From Centrapalus pauciflorus (taxonomy: Eukaryota > Streptophyta > Magnoliopsida > Asterales > Asteraceae), in contig JAANYP010000178.1 of NCBI GenBank assembly GCA_020465985.1, positions 60,623 through 124,622 on the forward strand: a stretch of 64,000 bases of DNA, given 5' to 3'. Under the pieces are notes generated by a model, which ran no database searches, was not told the origin of the DNA, and was given only the letters and a program-made list of their open reading frames with translations. A program made the position numbers and the translations under genes. Below are positions 9,766 through 21,663 of this stretch, piece after piece (position 1 is the stretch's first letter; each line of letters begins with the position of its first letter).

Positions 9766-11348
9766 GCTGTATCAGATTTACAAGATCAAAAAATGATCTT
9801 CAATGTATAATCCAAGAACTGAGTAACAATATATCTGACTTAAAATAAAAACTGAATTTGGCTGAATTAGAGGCTTCAAGTTATTCTGTAAAATATCATG
9901 CCATTTTTGAAGAAAGAACAAAACTTTACGAGAAAATAAAAACATAGGATGATGAGTTTATCAAAAGAGGTCAAACAGATGAAACAATATATTTAAATCA
10001 ACCTAAAGATACCGAATTTTATAATTCTAAATCTGGTATAGGTTGGAATAATCCTAAATATCTGACAAAGGCTATTTCAAATTCACCTACCTTATATGAT
10101 GGCAGATACATGAATTTAGGATTACAAATGACATTTATGAAAGCATCAGATGAAATAGAATCAAGTGCAGATTCAAAAATACTAAGATCTGATAAAATGC
10201 AAAATTCTGTTGATTATAAAAGAATCAATGAATCTAATCAAAATTCTTGCATTAAAGAAGAGTATATTCAGACATATTCTGACAAGGATTTATCTAAAAC
10301 TACTACTCATTCTCAAAAGCTATATTTACCAGCTTTAATTCTTGAAAAGATAAACTCTGATCTTGAATTGAAAATCAAAACTTTTGAGATAGAAAATCAA
10401 AATCTTAAGGCTGAACTTAAATCTTTGGAACAAAAGTTGCAACAACAGCCTGAAAGCAAATCAAAATCAGATCAACCACCTTCAATTTAACTTGATTCTA
10501 TTAATTCTGAAAAAGATTTTGATCTGTACATGAACTCAGACTTTAACTCATTGGAAGAAATGTTTGTTAAAATAGATGAGTTTGTAAAACCATTACATGA
10601 CAAACAACTTGATAAACCTAAAGAACCTGTTAGAATTCTGCAAAGAATATCTACAGATTCAAAGGAATCATGAGAACATTCACCAAGTTTACAACTGAAA
10701 AAGGAGAAAACAAAAGTTACTTTTGTGACTCGTACTTATGAAAAAGGTGAATCATCTTCCACAAAGGACTCTATTGCACTCAAGGTCCAAAATTAAAAAG
10801 GTAAGAGACCTTTATAGAAGAAACAAATTTCTAAAATCACTAATTCTCGTGTTTCTTGTATGTCAGATAATATTGTGAAAGGTTCTCGGAAGCAAGAATG
10901 GAGAAAGAATCAGAAAGAAAAGAAAAACAAGAGTGGAGAGTGAAGGATACTATTGTTACAGATAGGAATAGACAATTTGAAAAATCTGTCTGTAAAAATA
11001 AATTTACTGATAAATCTTGTACTAAATACTCTCGGACTGCTTTAATTGCTTTAAATTCTGCTTCTTGTAAATCAATGTATGCTAAATCTGATAAAACTGT
11101 ATGGCTAACAAAGGAAAAGGATCCATCTTTTAAACAGAAAAAGGTTCCAAAGCAGCACCTTTCAAAATCAGTTCCACATCGAACTGTACAAAAATGGGTA
11201 CCGAAAAGAACTGTTAAAAAGTGGGTACCTAAAATAAAAGAAATATCTGATGAGAAAGAGAATATCAAACCACATGATTTACCAAAGTCAAAAGTACCCA
11301 ACTATAAGTGGGTACCTCACGTTTTATTTCGTCTTATAGGTAAATCAT
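9766..11348 (+). pseudogene. Copia-S1 coiled-coil linker upstream of protease
   Basis: Several frames with stops make up a long linker. 10110-10490 ends in a Leu/Glu/Lys heptad-like helix (LELKIKTFEIENQNLKAELK), probably a coiled coil. 10898-11362 is Lys-rich and holds three KWVP motifs (about 11190, 11218 and 11306), the WVPK-type repeats I associate with SIRE elements before the protease. A stop falls within a tract near 9950 and others near 10490 and 10672. No enzyme domain is present. Confidence 0.7.
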
Positions 11349-12470
11349 GTGTGGTACCTTGACTCCGGCTGCTCAAAGCACATGACCGGACAGAAAGAAA
11401 CCCTCACTAACTTTGTTGATAAGTTCTGTGGGACGGTCCGATTCGGGAATGATCAATTCTCTCCAATCAAAGGATATGGGAGTCTTGCGTACGATAAGAT
11501 AACAATTCAGAAAGTCTTCTACATTGACAGTCTTGGTCACAACTTGTTCAGCATTGGACAACTCTGCGACAAAGGATTAGAGGTCAACTTCAAAGCAAAT
11601 TGGCGCAACATAAGATCTGGAGAAGGAAAAGAAATCCTTGCAGGGAACAGGAAAACTAATCTGTACTCAATAGACCTAGCCTCAATCAATCTGAAGAAGG
11701 ATGTGTGCTTAATGTCAAAAGAAACATCTAAAATTTCTTGGCTATGGCATCGTTGTCTTTCTCATCTAAATTTCAAAGAATTAACCAACCTTGCAAAAGG
11801 TGGGTTAGTTAAAGGGCTACCAACTCTCAGGTTTCAAAAAGAGCAGTTGTGCGCAGCTTGTGAAAAAGGAAAGATGGTTAGAACATCTCACAAGTCCAAA
11901 ACTGAACACTCATCAACGAGAGTATTGGAACTGCTACATATGGACTTGTGTGGACCAATGAGAGTACAGAGTATAAACAAGAAATGATATGTGTTGGTAA
12001 TAGTCGATGACTACTCCAGATACACATGGGTACTCTTCATGCGTTCCAAATATGATGCTACTGAGATAATAATAGACTTCATCCGTAGAATTCAAGTCAA
12101 GTTGCAGCTCTCAGTTCAAACCATCAGATCAGATAAGGGGACAGAATTTAAGAACAAATCTCTCGAATCGTTTCTGAATGATGTGGGAATAACACATCAA
12201 TTCTCAGCAGCTCGTACTCCACAGCAAAATGGTGTCGTTGAAAGAAGAAATCGCACACTAGTGCAAGAACAATGCTGGCATATTCCAATCTTCCATTATT
12301 CCTTTGGGCTGAAGCTGTAGCAACAGCTTGTTTCACGCAGAACAGATCAATAATCAACAAAAGATTCGGAAAGACTCCGTACGAATTAATAAACAAACGT
12401 GTACCTAATGTCAAGTTTTTCCATGTTTTTGGATGCATGTGCTTCATATTAAATGACAAAGACAATTAGT
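11349..12470 (+). pseudogene. Copia-S1 protease and integrase
   Basis: The aspartic protease active site WYLDSGCSKHMTG is intact at the start. It is followed by VRFGNDQ and HNLFSIGQL blocks, then the integrase zinc region (WLWHRCLSHLN ... CAACEKGK) and the catalytic core (HMDLCGP, DDYSRYTW, IRSDKGTEF, PQQNGVVERRNRT), so the D-D-E residues are visible. A TGA at about 11985, a frameshift near 12265 and another stop at 12467 break the frame. Protease would process the polyprotein and integrase would insert the cDNA. Inactive as read. Confidence 0.9.
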
Positions 12471-13239
12471 GAAAATTTAGTCAAAAAGTTGATGAAGGCA
12501 TCTTCGTTGGTTATTCGAAGGAGTCTGTAGCCTTCCGAGTCTACAATAAGCGGACCAAGACAATCAATGAAAGCATAAATGTCAAATTTGATGAAGGCGT
12601 TGTAATGGCATCTGAACATACCAGTTCAGGACCCGATCATAACAAGCTGACTTCTATGAAGTCATTTGAACAGAGTGCAGATAATTCAGATTTAAATAAA
12701 CTGTTCGATAATTTCTATGATGACTACTTTGAAAAGCCCAAAACTAATGTTTCAAATTTGGTGCCTGACAGGACAACTGAAGATCCAGTCGCACTCTCAG
12801 ACTATTCTCATCAACCCATTTCAGAAGAAACTGGAGAGGCTTCAACAACAGACGTGCACTTACCTGCTGATAGTGTACAACCCATTCAACCTCCAGTATC
12901 TTTTGAAACCCCCTTACCATCTGAAAACTCAGAAACCCCTATCTCAGATAATATACCATCAACATCAGAAGCTAACCCCCGGATTCCCTATTTAGACTTA
13001 AACCCCAATCAATACCAAATTCAACCTTATCCACATACCTTTTTAAGTGGACAAGAAATCACCCAACTGAAAATATCATAGGTGATCCTTCTGCATCAAT
13101 CCAAACCAGAAGAGCAACCATAAACGAATGTTTAATTTCAAACCACCTGAGCAAAATTGAGCCAAAGAATATTAAAGAAGCTCTTCTGGATGCTGATTGG
13201 ATTGTGGTAATGCAAGAAGAGTTGAATCAATTTTAAAGG
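12471..13239 (+). pseudogene. Copia-S1 integrase tail and connector to RT
   Basis: Conceptual translation continues the integrase C-terminus (VGYSKE, FRVYNKRT-like blocks) into a Pro/Ser/Glu-rich connector (12605-13081), variable in all copia elements. It then reaches the start of RT (ALLDADWIVVMQEELNQF) just before 13240, ending in a TAA where the related element has a Glu codon. The shadow frame at 12717-12995 is not a gene. Confidence 0.7.
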
Positions 13240-14676
13240 TTGAAGGCCTGGAGATTGGTGGAGCGACCAAAAGATAAATCAATCATTGGCACGAATTGGA
13301 TTTTCAAGAATAAGAAGGATGAACATGGTGTCATCATTCGTAACAAGGCTTGCCTTATCGCCAAAGGATATAGTAAACAAAAAGAGATTGATTACGATGA
13401 CCCTTTCGCTCCAGTTGCCAGAATAGAAGCAATTAGGATGTTTTTTGGCTTTTGCAGCTCATAAAAACTTTACAGTTTATCAAATGGATGTAAAAACTGC
13501 CTTTTTAAATGGGGAACTAACAGATGAAGTGTATACATATCAGCACGAAGGGTTTACTGATCATTCGAAACCTGATCATGTATATATTTTAGATAAATCC
13601 CTGTATGGCCTTAAACAAGCACCTCGTGCCTGGTATGATGCACTTTCAACATACTTGTTGAAATATGGATTCAACAAAGGTGCAGTGGATACTACCTGTT
13701 TATAAAACGTCAGGGGCCAGATATTATAGTAATTCAAATATATGTAGATGATATAATATTTGGGTCTAATAATCCTGAATTTTGCAAGAAATTCGCTTTC
13801 TTAATGTCCCAGAAATTTGAAATGAGCATGATGGGAGAAATAAAGTTTTTCTTAGGTTTACAAGTAAAACAACTGTTTCGTCAATCAGTCTAAATATATT
13901 CAGGACATGCTAAAAAAATTTAGCATGGTCAATAGTACTCCTATGAAAACTCCCATGGCTCCGGATTCCAAATCCAAACTCGATGAGGACATTTCAGGGA
14001 AACCTGTAGATGTAACCTATTATCAAGGAATTATTGGGTCATTAATGTATTTAACTGCAAGTAGACCTGATATTATGTTGCTACATGTGTTTCTGCTAGA
14101 TATTAGTCTAATCCAAAAGAATCACATTTGGCTGCTGCCAAAAGAATACTAAGATATCTAAAGGGAACACCAAACCTTTGTTTGTGGTATCCCCGGGAAT
14201 CTTCATTCAAGTTGGCTGCCTATTCTGATTCTGATCACGCAGGTGATAAAATGGACAGAAAAAGCACGTCAGGAGCAGTTCAATTTTTAGGTGATAAACC
14301 TGTCTGCTGGTCATCCAAGAAACAACACTGTGTTTCACTGTCTACAGCTGAAGCAGAATATGTTGTTGTATCATCGTGCTGTTCTCAAGTATTGTGGATG
14401 AAGAGCCAACTAAGAGACTACGGGTTTACACCACAGAAGATTCCAATATATTGCGATTCTCAAAGTATAATAGCCATAGCATCTAATCCAGTGCCACACT
14501 CTAAAACCAAACACATCGACATCCGGTATCATTTTATTAAGGATCATGTAGAAAATGGTAATATTGAATTATATTTTGTTCCTACTGAATATCAATTAGC
14601 TGACTTGTTTACCAAAACATTAGATGAAAAATGGTTTAATTTTTTGGTATACAAATTAGGTATGTTGAATCGTTAG
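13240..14676 (+). pseudogene. Copia-S1 reverse transcriptase and RNase H
   Basis: RT motifs appear in order: LVERPKDKSIIGTNWIFKNK, ARIEAIR, QMDVKTAFLNGEL, LYGLKQAPRAWYD, and the catalytic YVDD at 13741-13752 (IYVDDIIFG). RNase H follows at 14128-14676 with YSDSDHAGD, STAEAEYV, CDSQS and SKTKHIDIRYHF. Frameshifts near 13445, 13700, 13870 and 14100 split it into four frames. RNase H itself is intact and ends at a normal stop. The product would copy element RNA to DNA; this copy cannot. Confidence 0.92.
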
Positions 14677-15644
14677 ATTTAAACATTCAGTAGTTACAAA
14701 TTATAATTTTAGATTTACATTTTTTATTTTGATTTACATTTGATGTTAAATTCATGTGTTTTAAAGTTTAAATTTGTCAGAGTTTAACATATTTGGATTG
14801 TCATGTGCAGGGGGAGCAGAAAGTTATTTTTTCTGATTTTGAGAAAATCTGATAAATTTTATCTGGTTTTTGTAGGGGGATCAGACATTTATAATGCTAT
14901 ATACATCCGGGGGGAGCTCAATTGCAAACATCAAGGGGGAGCAATTTGTTTTTGTTATTAAGTTTTTTTTTGGTGTGTTGATCATTTTTTATTTTCATTT
15001 TTTCTTGTTAAAAATTTTTTTTTGGTTTTGTTGTTTTGTTAAGTTTTTTTGTTGTTGTTCAAATTTTTTTTGTAGTTAAAATTTTTTTTTGGTGGTGTTA
15101 ATGTTTTTTTTTACTTTTAGTTGTGTATTAATATTTTTTTAGAATTTAAATTTTTGAAAGGTGATTTTTTTAGGTGAAATGGGCTTGAAAGAAAACAAAT
15201 AATTTTGAGAAAATGGGCCGGGTTTGAATAATATGTGAATTTGAAAATTTCAACTATAAAGTTGAAATTCAAATTTCAAAATCACTTTTTCGAAATACTT
15301 GATCAGTATTCACCGGCTCTTTCAACTTCCTTCCTTCATTACGAAGAAACCTATAGAAATCAAAGAAATCAGATTTTTCAACATTTGAGTTTCAAATTGT
15401 AAGTTCATTTCATAGTTTTGTGTATTTTTTTTCAGTATTATATGTTCTATTTTTAGTTTCTGTACGTGCATAGTGAGAAATGTGTGTTCGTATGAACATC
15501 AAGGTGTGTTCGTGGGTTTTAATAATTTGTTGTTCAAAATCTGAAATTAAATGTGTGTTTGTCAGTGGATTAACATCTTGAACTTGAATCTCAAATTTCA
15601 AGTATCAATTTCAAACACACAAAAGAAATTTGAAATTTTTGGTT
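14677..15644 (+). other. Copia-S1 pol-aORF spacer, purine tracts and T-rich part
   Basis: Four GGGGGA tracts occur at about 14810-14816, 14874-14880, 14909-14915 and 14934-14940; they resemble the polypurine tract next to the 3' LTR (19903-19913). They are followed by a strongly T-rich stretch (14950-15150, runs of TTTTTTTT separated by GG), then mixed sequence. Multiple PPT-like tracts between pol and an extra ORF are reported for SIRE/Ogre-type elements, as I recall. No coding sequence is supported. Confidence 0.7.
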
Positions 15645-16465
15645 AAAACCTTTCGAGTTCATTAAAACACTGAAAATTGGATTTTTTGCACAGAAATTGT
15701 TGTTTGTGAACAAAGTTCAGTAAACAAAAGTTATTTGAAATCAATTTTCGAGTGGGACTCAAGTTTTTAATAAGTAAAAAAGTCACTCGATTGAAATCTT
15801 TGAAAATTGTAGTGAATGGGACTTAGAAATAATTTTCAACAGTTTCTCGATTATAACTATAGTCGAGAATGATTTCAGCTTCATGCGAGTTGAGTGAAAC
15901 ATCACTCGAGAAAATGTTTGTTTCATTCGAGTTGGTTGTTTATTTAGTTCGAGAAATAGTCATATGTTATCCGAGTTGGGTTCTTTTCAAGACTAGAAAA
16001 TTTTTTCAGAACCTCTCGATACAACAGTCATTCGAGTTCTTTTCAAGTTTATTTCGAGTTGAACTCATGCATTATTTGAGTCCTTCAAGCTTCATTCGAG
16101 TTGAGTCAAGTCAAGGAAAGAATATTTTCTTTCATTCGAGTCCACTCATGTGTCAATCGAGTTGACCATACAGTTAGTCCGAGAAACTCTTTCTGATGAT
16201 CGAGTTGTCTAAGTGAAAAGGACTTAGATTTTTTTCATTCAAGGTCTCGATATTCATCTTCATTCGAGACAACATTCAGATTCATTCGAGTTGAGTTGCA
16301 TATTCTTCGAGAAAACATCATTGTTAATCGAGTTGGTCTTAAGTAGTATTCGAGTTGGTACTTAGATGCATTCGAGAACATTCTTCAACATTCGAGTTCT
16401 ATACTTATGTATATCGAGTTGGGTCATTCATTATCCGAGACTCTTTTCGTTTCAATCGAGTTTTA
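15645..16465 (+). repeat. TCGAGTT/TCGAGAA word array before the aORF
   Basis: At least 20 copies of TCGAGTT or TCGAGAA, often preceded by ATT, are spaced 15-40 bp apart. It is the same word family as the leader array at 7385-8010. The frame at 15869-16165 is made of this repeat and is not considered a gene. Confidence 0.82.
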
Positions 16466-16529
16466 TACTTCAATTTTGTGAAAAAGTTTCTAAGTGTTGG
16501 GAATTTAAATTTTTAAGAAAAATTTCACA

Positions 16530-19500
16530 TTAGCCAGATTGAGGCCTAATCTATTTCAAGGTTACCATCGATCAGTTCAAAACCAAAATAACCTTAGCCA
16601 GATTGAGGCATAATCTATTTCTGCCTCGTCAAATCGATACAGTGAATTTCCCAGAGTTAGCTGACTTTGAAGATTTCGTGTCGGATGAGGAATTGGTTCA
16701 TGATTTAATATGTCTGGGATATTCAAACCCACTACCAAAGAGTTCAAAGTTCCACAGAAATGGGCTCAATGGCGAATGGTACACTCTTTTTGGCATCATC
16801 AACCGGTGCATGACGTCAAAGCACACGGGGATTGACAGGTGTAGCATACATTGTCTAAGGATATTTCATGGAATTGCGTTCAACAAGCATTACGACTTTG
16901 CGCAATGTATCTGGGAGGACCTAAAGGAAGTCGTGCTAGCAAAGACGACGAATAGATCAAGGAAATTTATCCCTCTTCAACGTTTCATCCAAATTCTTAT
17001 CAGAGGCATTCTAAGGGGCAATGAAAATATTCCGAAACGATCCAGTTCTCAACAATGTCCAGATTATGTAATGATGAGCTTGCATGAGGTCCCTGATTCA
17101 CCGAATGCGAATATAATGCCAATTCCAGAAGCGTTATTGAAAGATGCTGATCAAGAGAGTGAAAATGTAAGGTTGTACCATATAGATCATGCTTCCATAG
17201 AGACCCAAGAGCCAGATTCTCTTAACCAGGGAGTTGTAGGAGAGGAGGAACTTCAGCATGGGGCTGAAGTTCAGGGTAGCCAATTAGTGACTGAGGGAGA
17301 AGCAGTTCAAGTGAGGGGGTGGTGAGGGAGAAGCTAGAAGCTCTGATTCAGAATGAACTTTGTAAAATATTCATGAGGGAGTTACAGAAGGAGAGGATGA
17401 TGATGATGATGATGAAGGAGGAAATGATCATAATGAGGGAGGTGCAATGTTGATTGATATAGTAGATATTGCTAGGCAAAGTGTGATGGATGTTCCAACC
17501 CCAGAAAGCCGGGATAGAACCACATTTGCTGTTAGCTCCCAACAGAGAGTTAGCATTGAAGAAGTCAGTATCCCACTGACGACTGCACACCCTACCGGCC
17601 ACTCAGTATCCTCTCAACAGGAGACTGTTTCATTTGTTCACCGGGATGAAGTTCATATGCTATCCGAAAATCCTTTGGATTTGATGGATATTGAAACAAG
17701 TACACATCTGCCCGGGTGTACGACTTCGTTTGATGCACAAAGTTTAGAACGTATACACATTAGGACACTTGAGTCTACTTCATGTGTTAAAGTAAGTACA
17801 GTTGAACTCTGTGTCACTGCCGGAACATCCTCAGTAACGGAAGCATTTGTTGCTCCGTCACTTGAAGAGGCTGGAAGTCAAGTCAGAGCTACATATATGC
17901 CAACACTGAGCACTGGCCACGCAGATGTTCTTTATACAAGTTCAACTGTCGTGTCAACTAGAAGTCTACGTGACCCAGTAGTGACTCTTTCCCCTTTTGT
18001 TACCGAATCATCGTTAAATCAAGCGTTGAATGCCGTAGTTGCAGGAGTAAATAGTCATTTGACGGCTCAACTATTCGAGGTCCTGTCTCAGATGACAAAT
18101 ATCCACAAGTTCTTAAAAGGCCGGTAAGTCTGTAGCTGAAGAAACAGTGTAGCAAAAAGATCTAAATGCAGCCATTGAAGAGCTACGAAACTTTGTGTTT
18201 GGATAGTTTGATGAGATGAGAGAACGCATGATGGGGTTGGAGAGTACAGTGATCACAGCATTGGGAAATTTGTCTGAACAAGTTTCAGCCGTTGAACAAA
18301 CGTGTAAGGCTCAAGCTTCAGCTCCGAAGCGTAAGCATGACGAGCATGACGATGACTCCGATGATGCTCCTCATGAGGGGGAGAAGAGGAGGAAGCTTGA
18401 TGAGCCAACAACCGGTTTATTACTGATCACGTATCCGGAGAAAGAGGATGAAGCTCAAGAGAAAGGATAAGCCGAAAGCTCTAAGGAACCTGCTGATACT
18501 CAAGGTGGACAGGAATTGATTCTTTATGAACATGTTCCTGTTCCATTGAGCATTCAGTCAGAGTTTTATAATTTTGATGAATATGAAGATTCAGAAGATG
18601 AAGTTCATGATCAAATTCTAATGATTGAGGATGCAGAGAAAGTGGTGGAAATTGAAGAGTTTGATGATGATGATGTCTTTGATTTGACTGATATTGCAGT
18701 AAGAGCTGAAAGGATAGAAGAATAAGAAGTTTTGGTTCAGGAAATACTAAAAGATGATATACCTGTACCGACGGTTGATAGCCTGAGGTTATGGTACAAG
18801 TGAAAGAAGAAGATTTTGATCCATTTCATGTGGAGAGTTCAATTACTCCGTTTTTTAAAGAAATCAATGAATTTGAGATAATGGAGAGGTTCTTTAATGA
18901 ATATGTCTTAGCGGATGAATTGCAAAGATAACATCAATTAAGGTTTGAAGCTCAAAGGATTGTACAAAGGGAGATTAATGACATGCTGTTTATTCTGAAT
19001 GAGGAAGAAGTGAGAAATAAAAAGAAAAAGGGATTAGAGCTATCATCGAAGAAATCAGCTGAGTATACTAGAAAAAGGAACAAATTGCCATATCTCGAAG
19101 ATTATCTTGAAAAGAAGATCTTTTGTAAAAAACAAGCTTCATGCACTTTTCTGAAGCTACTCAGAGTTTTAGAGCCAAATTGACCAAATTTAGCTAACTA
19201 TGCAAGTTTTCTTCAGAATAAACCTCAAAGTGCTGAAAAGGTCAGAAGTGAATTTCCGATTGTTGATCTGATCAAGATAGAAAAGGATCATTTTAAAGAT
19301 ATTTTATCCTACTTTCACGGTAACAAGATCAGATGGAAATACTTACACGTTTACTGAAGTCGACATGTTTTGGATGCACTTGGTTGATATTGAAGACTTG
19401 TTTGATGAACTATGTCGAAATAAACGGAATGAACACTGTAGGTTTGCTCTAAAGACATTGTTTCACTTTATGCACATTAAACTCGTTCTTATGTCAGTGC

Positions 19501-19885
19501 AAGACCTTCAGATAGGTGTTGAAAGAGGCATGTGAAAAATCAATGTCACTCCACCGAATTGAGAAATCAAGTTTGCTGGGGAGTTAAAAGAATATCAAGT
19601 GATAATGGTGAAGCGTCCAGCTGTTATGTACAGAGATAAAGACCGAAAGCTGAGGGCAATGAGAAGTATTGAACTTAACAAGTTTTGCGATGGAACCCTT
19701 CAGAAGGTTATGAGTTGGTTGAAAGGCAAATTGGCTGCTGATTAAAAGAGGAAAACAAAGAGAGGAGCTCTCAGTGCTTATGATAAGAGGCTCATGGTAG
19801 AGTTCATTTCAAAGATAAATTGGAGACTGTCCAACAGGAAAAGCGTGAGAAATTTTGAGATGAAGTTGGGGCTGACAAAATAAAG
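16530..19885 (+). pseudogene. Copia-S1 additional ORF (aORF, 'envelope-like' position)
   Basis: Long decayed coding region between pol and the 3' LTR. The best piece (16603-17325, 240 aa) starts with RHNLFLPRQIDTV, then GYSNPLP, WYTLFGIINRCMTSK, DFAQCIWEDL and FIPLQRFIQILI. It is followed by low-complexity Glu/Gly sequence, a Ser/Thr-rich part (17447-18127), a basic KRKH/acidic part (18216-18470), acidic helices (18516-18725) and a C-terminal block (RDKDRKLRAMRSIELNKF near 19630). Frameshifts and stops separate the pieces. No signal peptide or transmembrane helix is seen, so 'envelope' is only a positional label. The N-terminal motif order matches the aORF of the element at 45524-59082. Confidence 0.7.
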
Positions 19886-19901
19886 ACTTAGTTTATTTCA
19901 T

Positions 19902-19914
19902 CAAAGGGGGAGAA
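19902..19914 (+). promoter_or_regulatory. Copia-S1 polypurine tract
   Basis: AAAGGGGGAGAA abuts the 3' LTR and should prime plus-strand synthesis. Confidence 0.9.
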
Positions 19915-20206
19915 TGTTTGAACTTATTTTTGTTGATGAAATAAATAAGTCTAGGGTATAAAATGTAAATAGGTCAAAGTTGTAATTAGAATATAAATAG
20001 TATTTTGACTTTGTAAAAATCAGATCTGACAACTTTCATTGTAATTTGCACGGATTTAATTGTGGAGCATTTAGGGCTACAGTGCACATTTTCTCACAAT
20101 TTCATCTCTGTAATCTTGTGATCTTAATCAAATTATTCGGTTAGTATTTCTAATCTTGTTCTTAATTGTTTGTGCTTAATTGTTGATTGAAATATTAGGA
20201 ATTACA
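19915..20206 (+). repeat. Copia-S1 3' LTR
   Basis: Starts TGTTTGAACT and ends GGAATTACA. It is followed at once by ATAAT, the target duplication. About 11 differences from the 5' LTR were counted by eye. Confidence 0.95.
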
Positions 20207-20429
20207 ATAATTACAAATATATAATTATAAATTAAGTTAAACACTTATTTTACTCCAATCAAATATATTTTTATATTATATTTGATTATAAATACATAAA
20301 AAGTTTATAACCACTAAAATTCAAATTACAACAACTAACAATTCAAACTACGAAAAGCAAACGCAATTGTAATTAAAATTCCGAAAATCAAAAATTCAAA
20401 TTACGTTCTTCGGGTTCAAAATGTTGTGT
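20207..20429 (-). other. hAT 3' untranslated segment
   Basis: AT-rich sequence between the Copia-S1 insertion and the end of the hAT transposase frame. With 6330-6644 it forms the terminal non-coding part of the hAT element. Confidence 0.6.
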
Positions 20430-21663
20430 TTTCTTTTCTTTTAATCACCCAATTTTTTGTATTTGGGTTCACAATCATCATCATATTCGATATCTTCTTC
20501 GTTTGGAGGTGATATTCCAAGTTCAACTTTCGATTAATGTTTTCACGCCACCGACATTTACCGTCGGCGACACAAGTAAAAACCGGTGCGATTTCCTTAA
20601 AATATTTTAAAAGTTTTCTTTCATTGCTTACCAGTAAGCTGGAGTACTTGGCTTTGAAATTCAAAATCATTTAGCTTGGAAGCCGACAAAAAACTTTGAT
20701 TTAGAACCAAAGGGCTAGTAGGGTAAAATACACCGGATAAAAAAGTTGTTGCGTCATTAAAAACCTTTAACAAATCGGTTAATTTCGTAATCATTCCCAA
20801 TTCGAACGCGCATAAACGTTTGGGACATGGCCCTTCTCGTATAGGTGATTGTGAAACGGTTGCAACGTTTCGCTTTGCCACGTGGAGTGCATCATCGTCC
20901 ATGTCGAGTTCCAACGAATTGGACAATCTAAATTGGCACTCAAAGCTTTTGTATTAACCGATTTACAATAACGTCTATAAGCATTTTGTCTTTGGCTGTT
21001 GTAACAAAGAACTGATTTGATCATCGTTTTAAATTCTAATCTATTCGGTTCAATTACTTCCAACCTGGCTTACACGGATAAATTTATAATGTGTGCAACA
21101 CAACGAGTATGAAAAAATACCTCATCTAAAATAGGATTCTATAATAATTTTAATCTTTGAATCGCGTTTGTATTATTCGACGCATTATCAAAAGACATAG
21201 AAAAAAATTTGCCTTCTAATTTAAAAAGACAAATCACACGTTTCAAAAGTGCAAATAAATTTGCACCGGTATGTGGTTCGCCAAATAATTCAAACGCGAT
21301 CAAATGTTTATCATTTGCCAATTTTGAGAATCCAACCAATGTGTCGTAACGGCTAAAAAAGAATTTCCGGTGTTGTGATGAGAACTCCAAACGTCGCAAG
21401 TTAGCGAAACACAATAATTATGTTCTTGAAAACACAAAATCATTTTTTTCCTCGCAACACGCCACGTTTTTAACGTATCACGACGAAGGGTAGTACGACT
21501 TACTTGAGTATAACAAGGTTGCATCAATTGTTGAATTATTGTTGTGAAAGATTCATCGTCAAAGTGATCGAACGACAATGATTTTGTAATCACGAACTTT
21601 GTAAATGCTTCCCGTAATTTGTCGTTGTCGTAAATGAAAATGCCACCTTGCGGGGTAACGATT
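20430..21663 (-). pseudogene. hAT transposase, catalytic and C-terminal part
   Basis: Reading leftward from the gypsy insertion point (21663): FVITKSLSFDHFDDESF, then the RNase H-like core with SLTCDVWSS and THWLDSQNWQM (21300-21660), SFDNASNNTNAIQRL (21139-21250), CPIRWNSTWTMM (20900-21060) and LLKVFNDATTFLSGV (20700-20780). This order is that of plant BED/RICESLEEPER-like hAT transposases. Frameshifts lie near 21300, 21140, 20800 and 20640. The region after 20640 is shortened and no C-terminal hATC dimerisation motif is seen, so the copy is inactive. Confidence 0.88.

Larger units (their letters stand above)
6645..20206 (+). mobile_element. full-length 13.6-kb SIRE-like copia element with additional ORF (Copia-S1)
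   Basis: Both ends are exact: 292-bp LTRs (TG...CA) and the 5-bp duplication ATAAT at 6640-6644 and 20207-20211. The order is LTR, PBS, leader with TCGAGTT words, gag, linker, protease, integrase, RT, RNase H, four purine tracts, spacer with TCGAGTT words, aORF, PPT, LTR. The LTRs differ at about 11 of 292 positions by eye (near 4%). gag and pol are broken by at least eight frameshifts or stops, so it is non-autonomous now. It sits in the hAT element downstream of the transposase. Confidence 0.93.

Noticed and set aside
16530..19885. Calling the aORF a true envelope gene
   Set aside because: No signal peptide, membrane helix or cleavage site visible; only its position fits.
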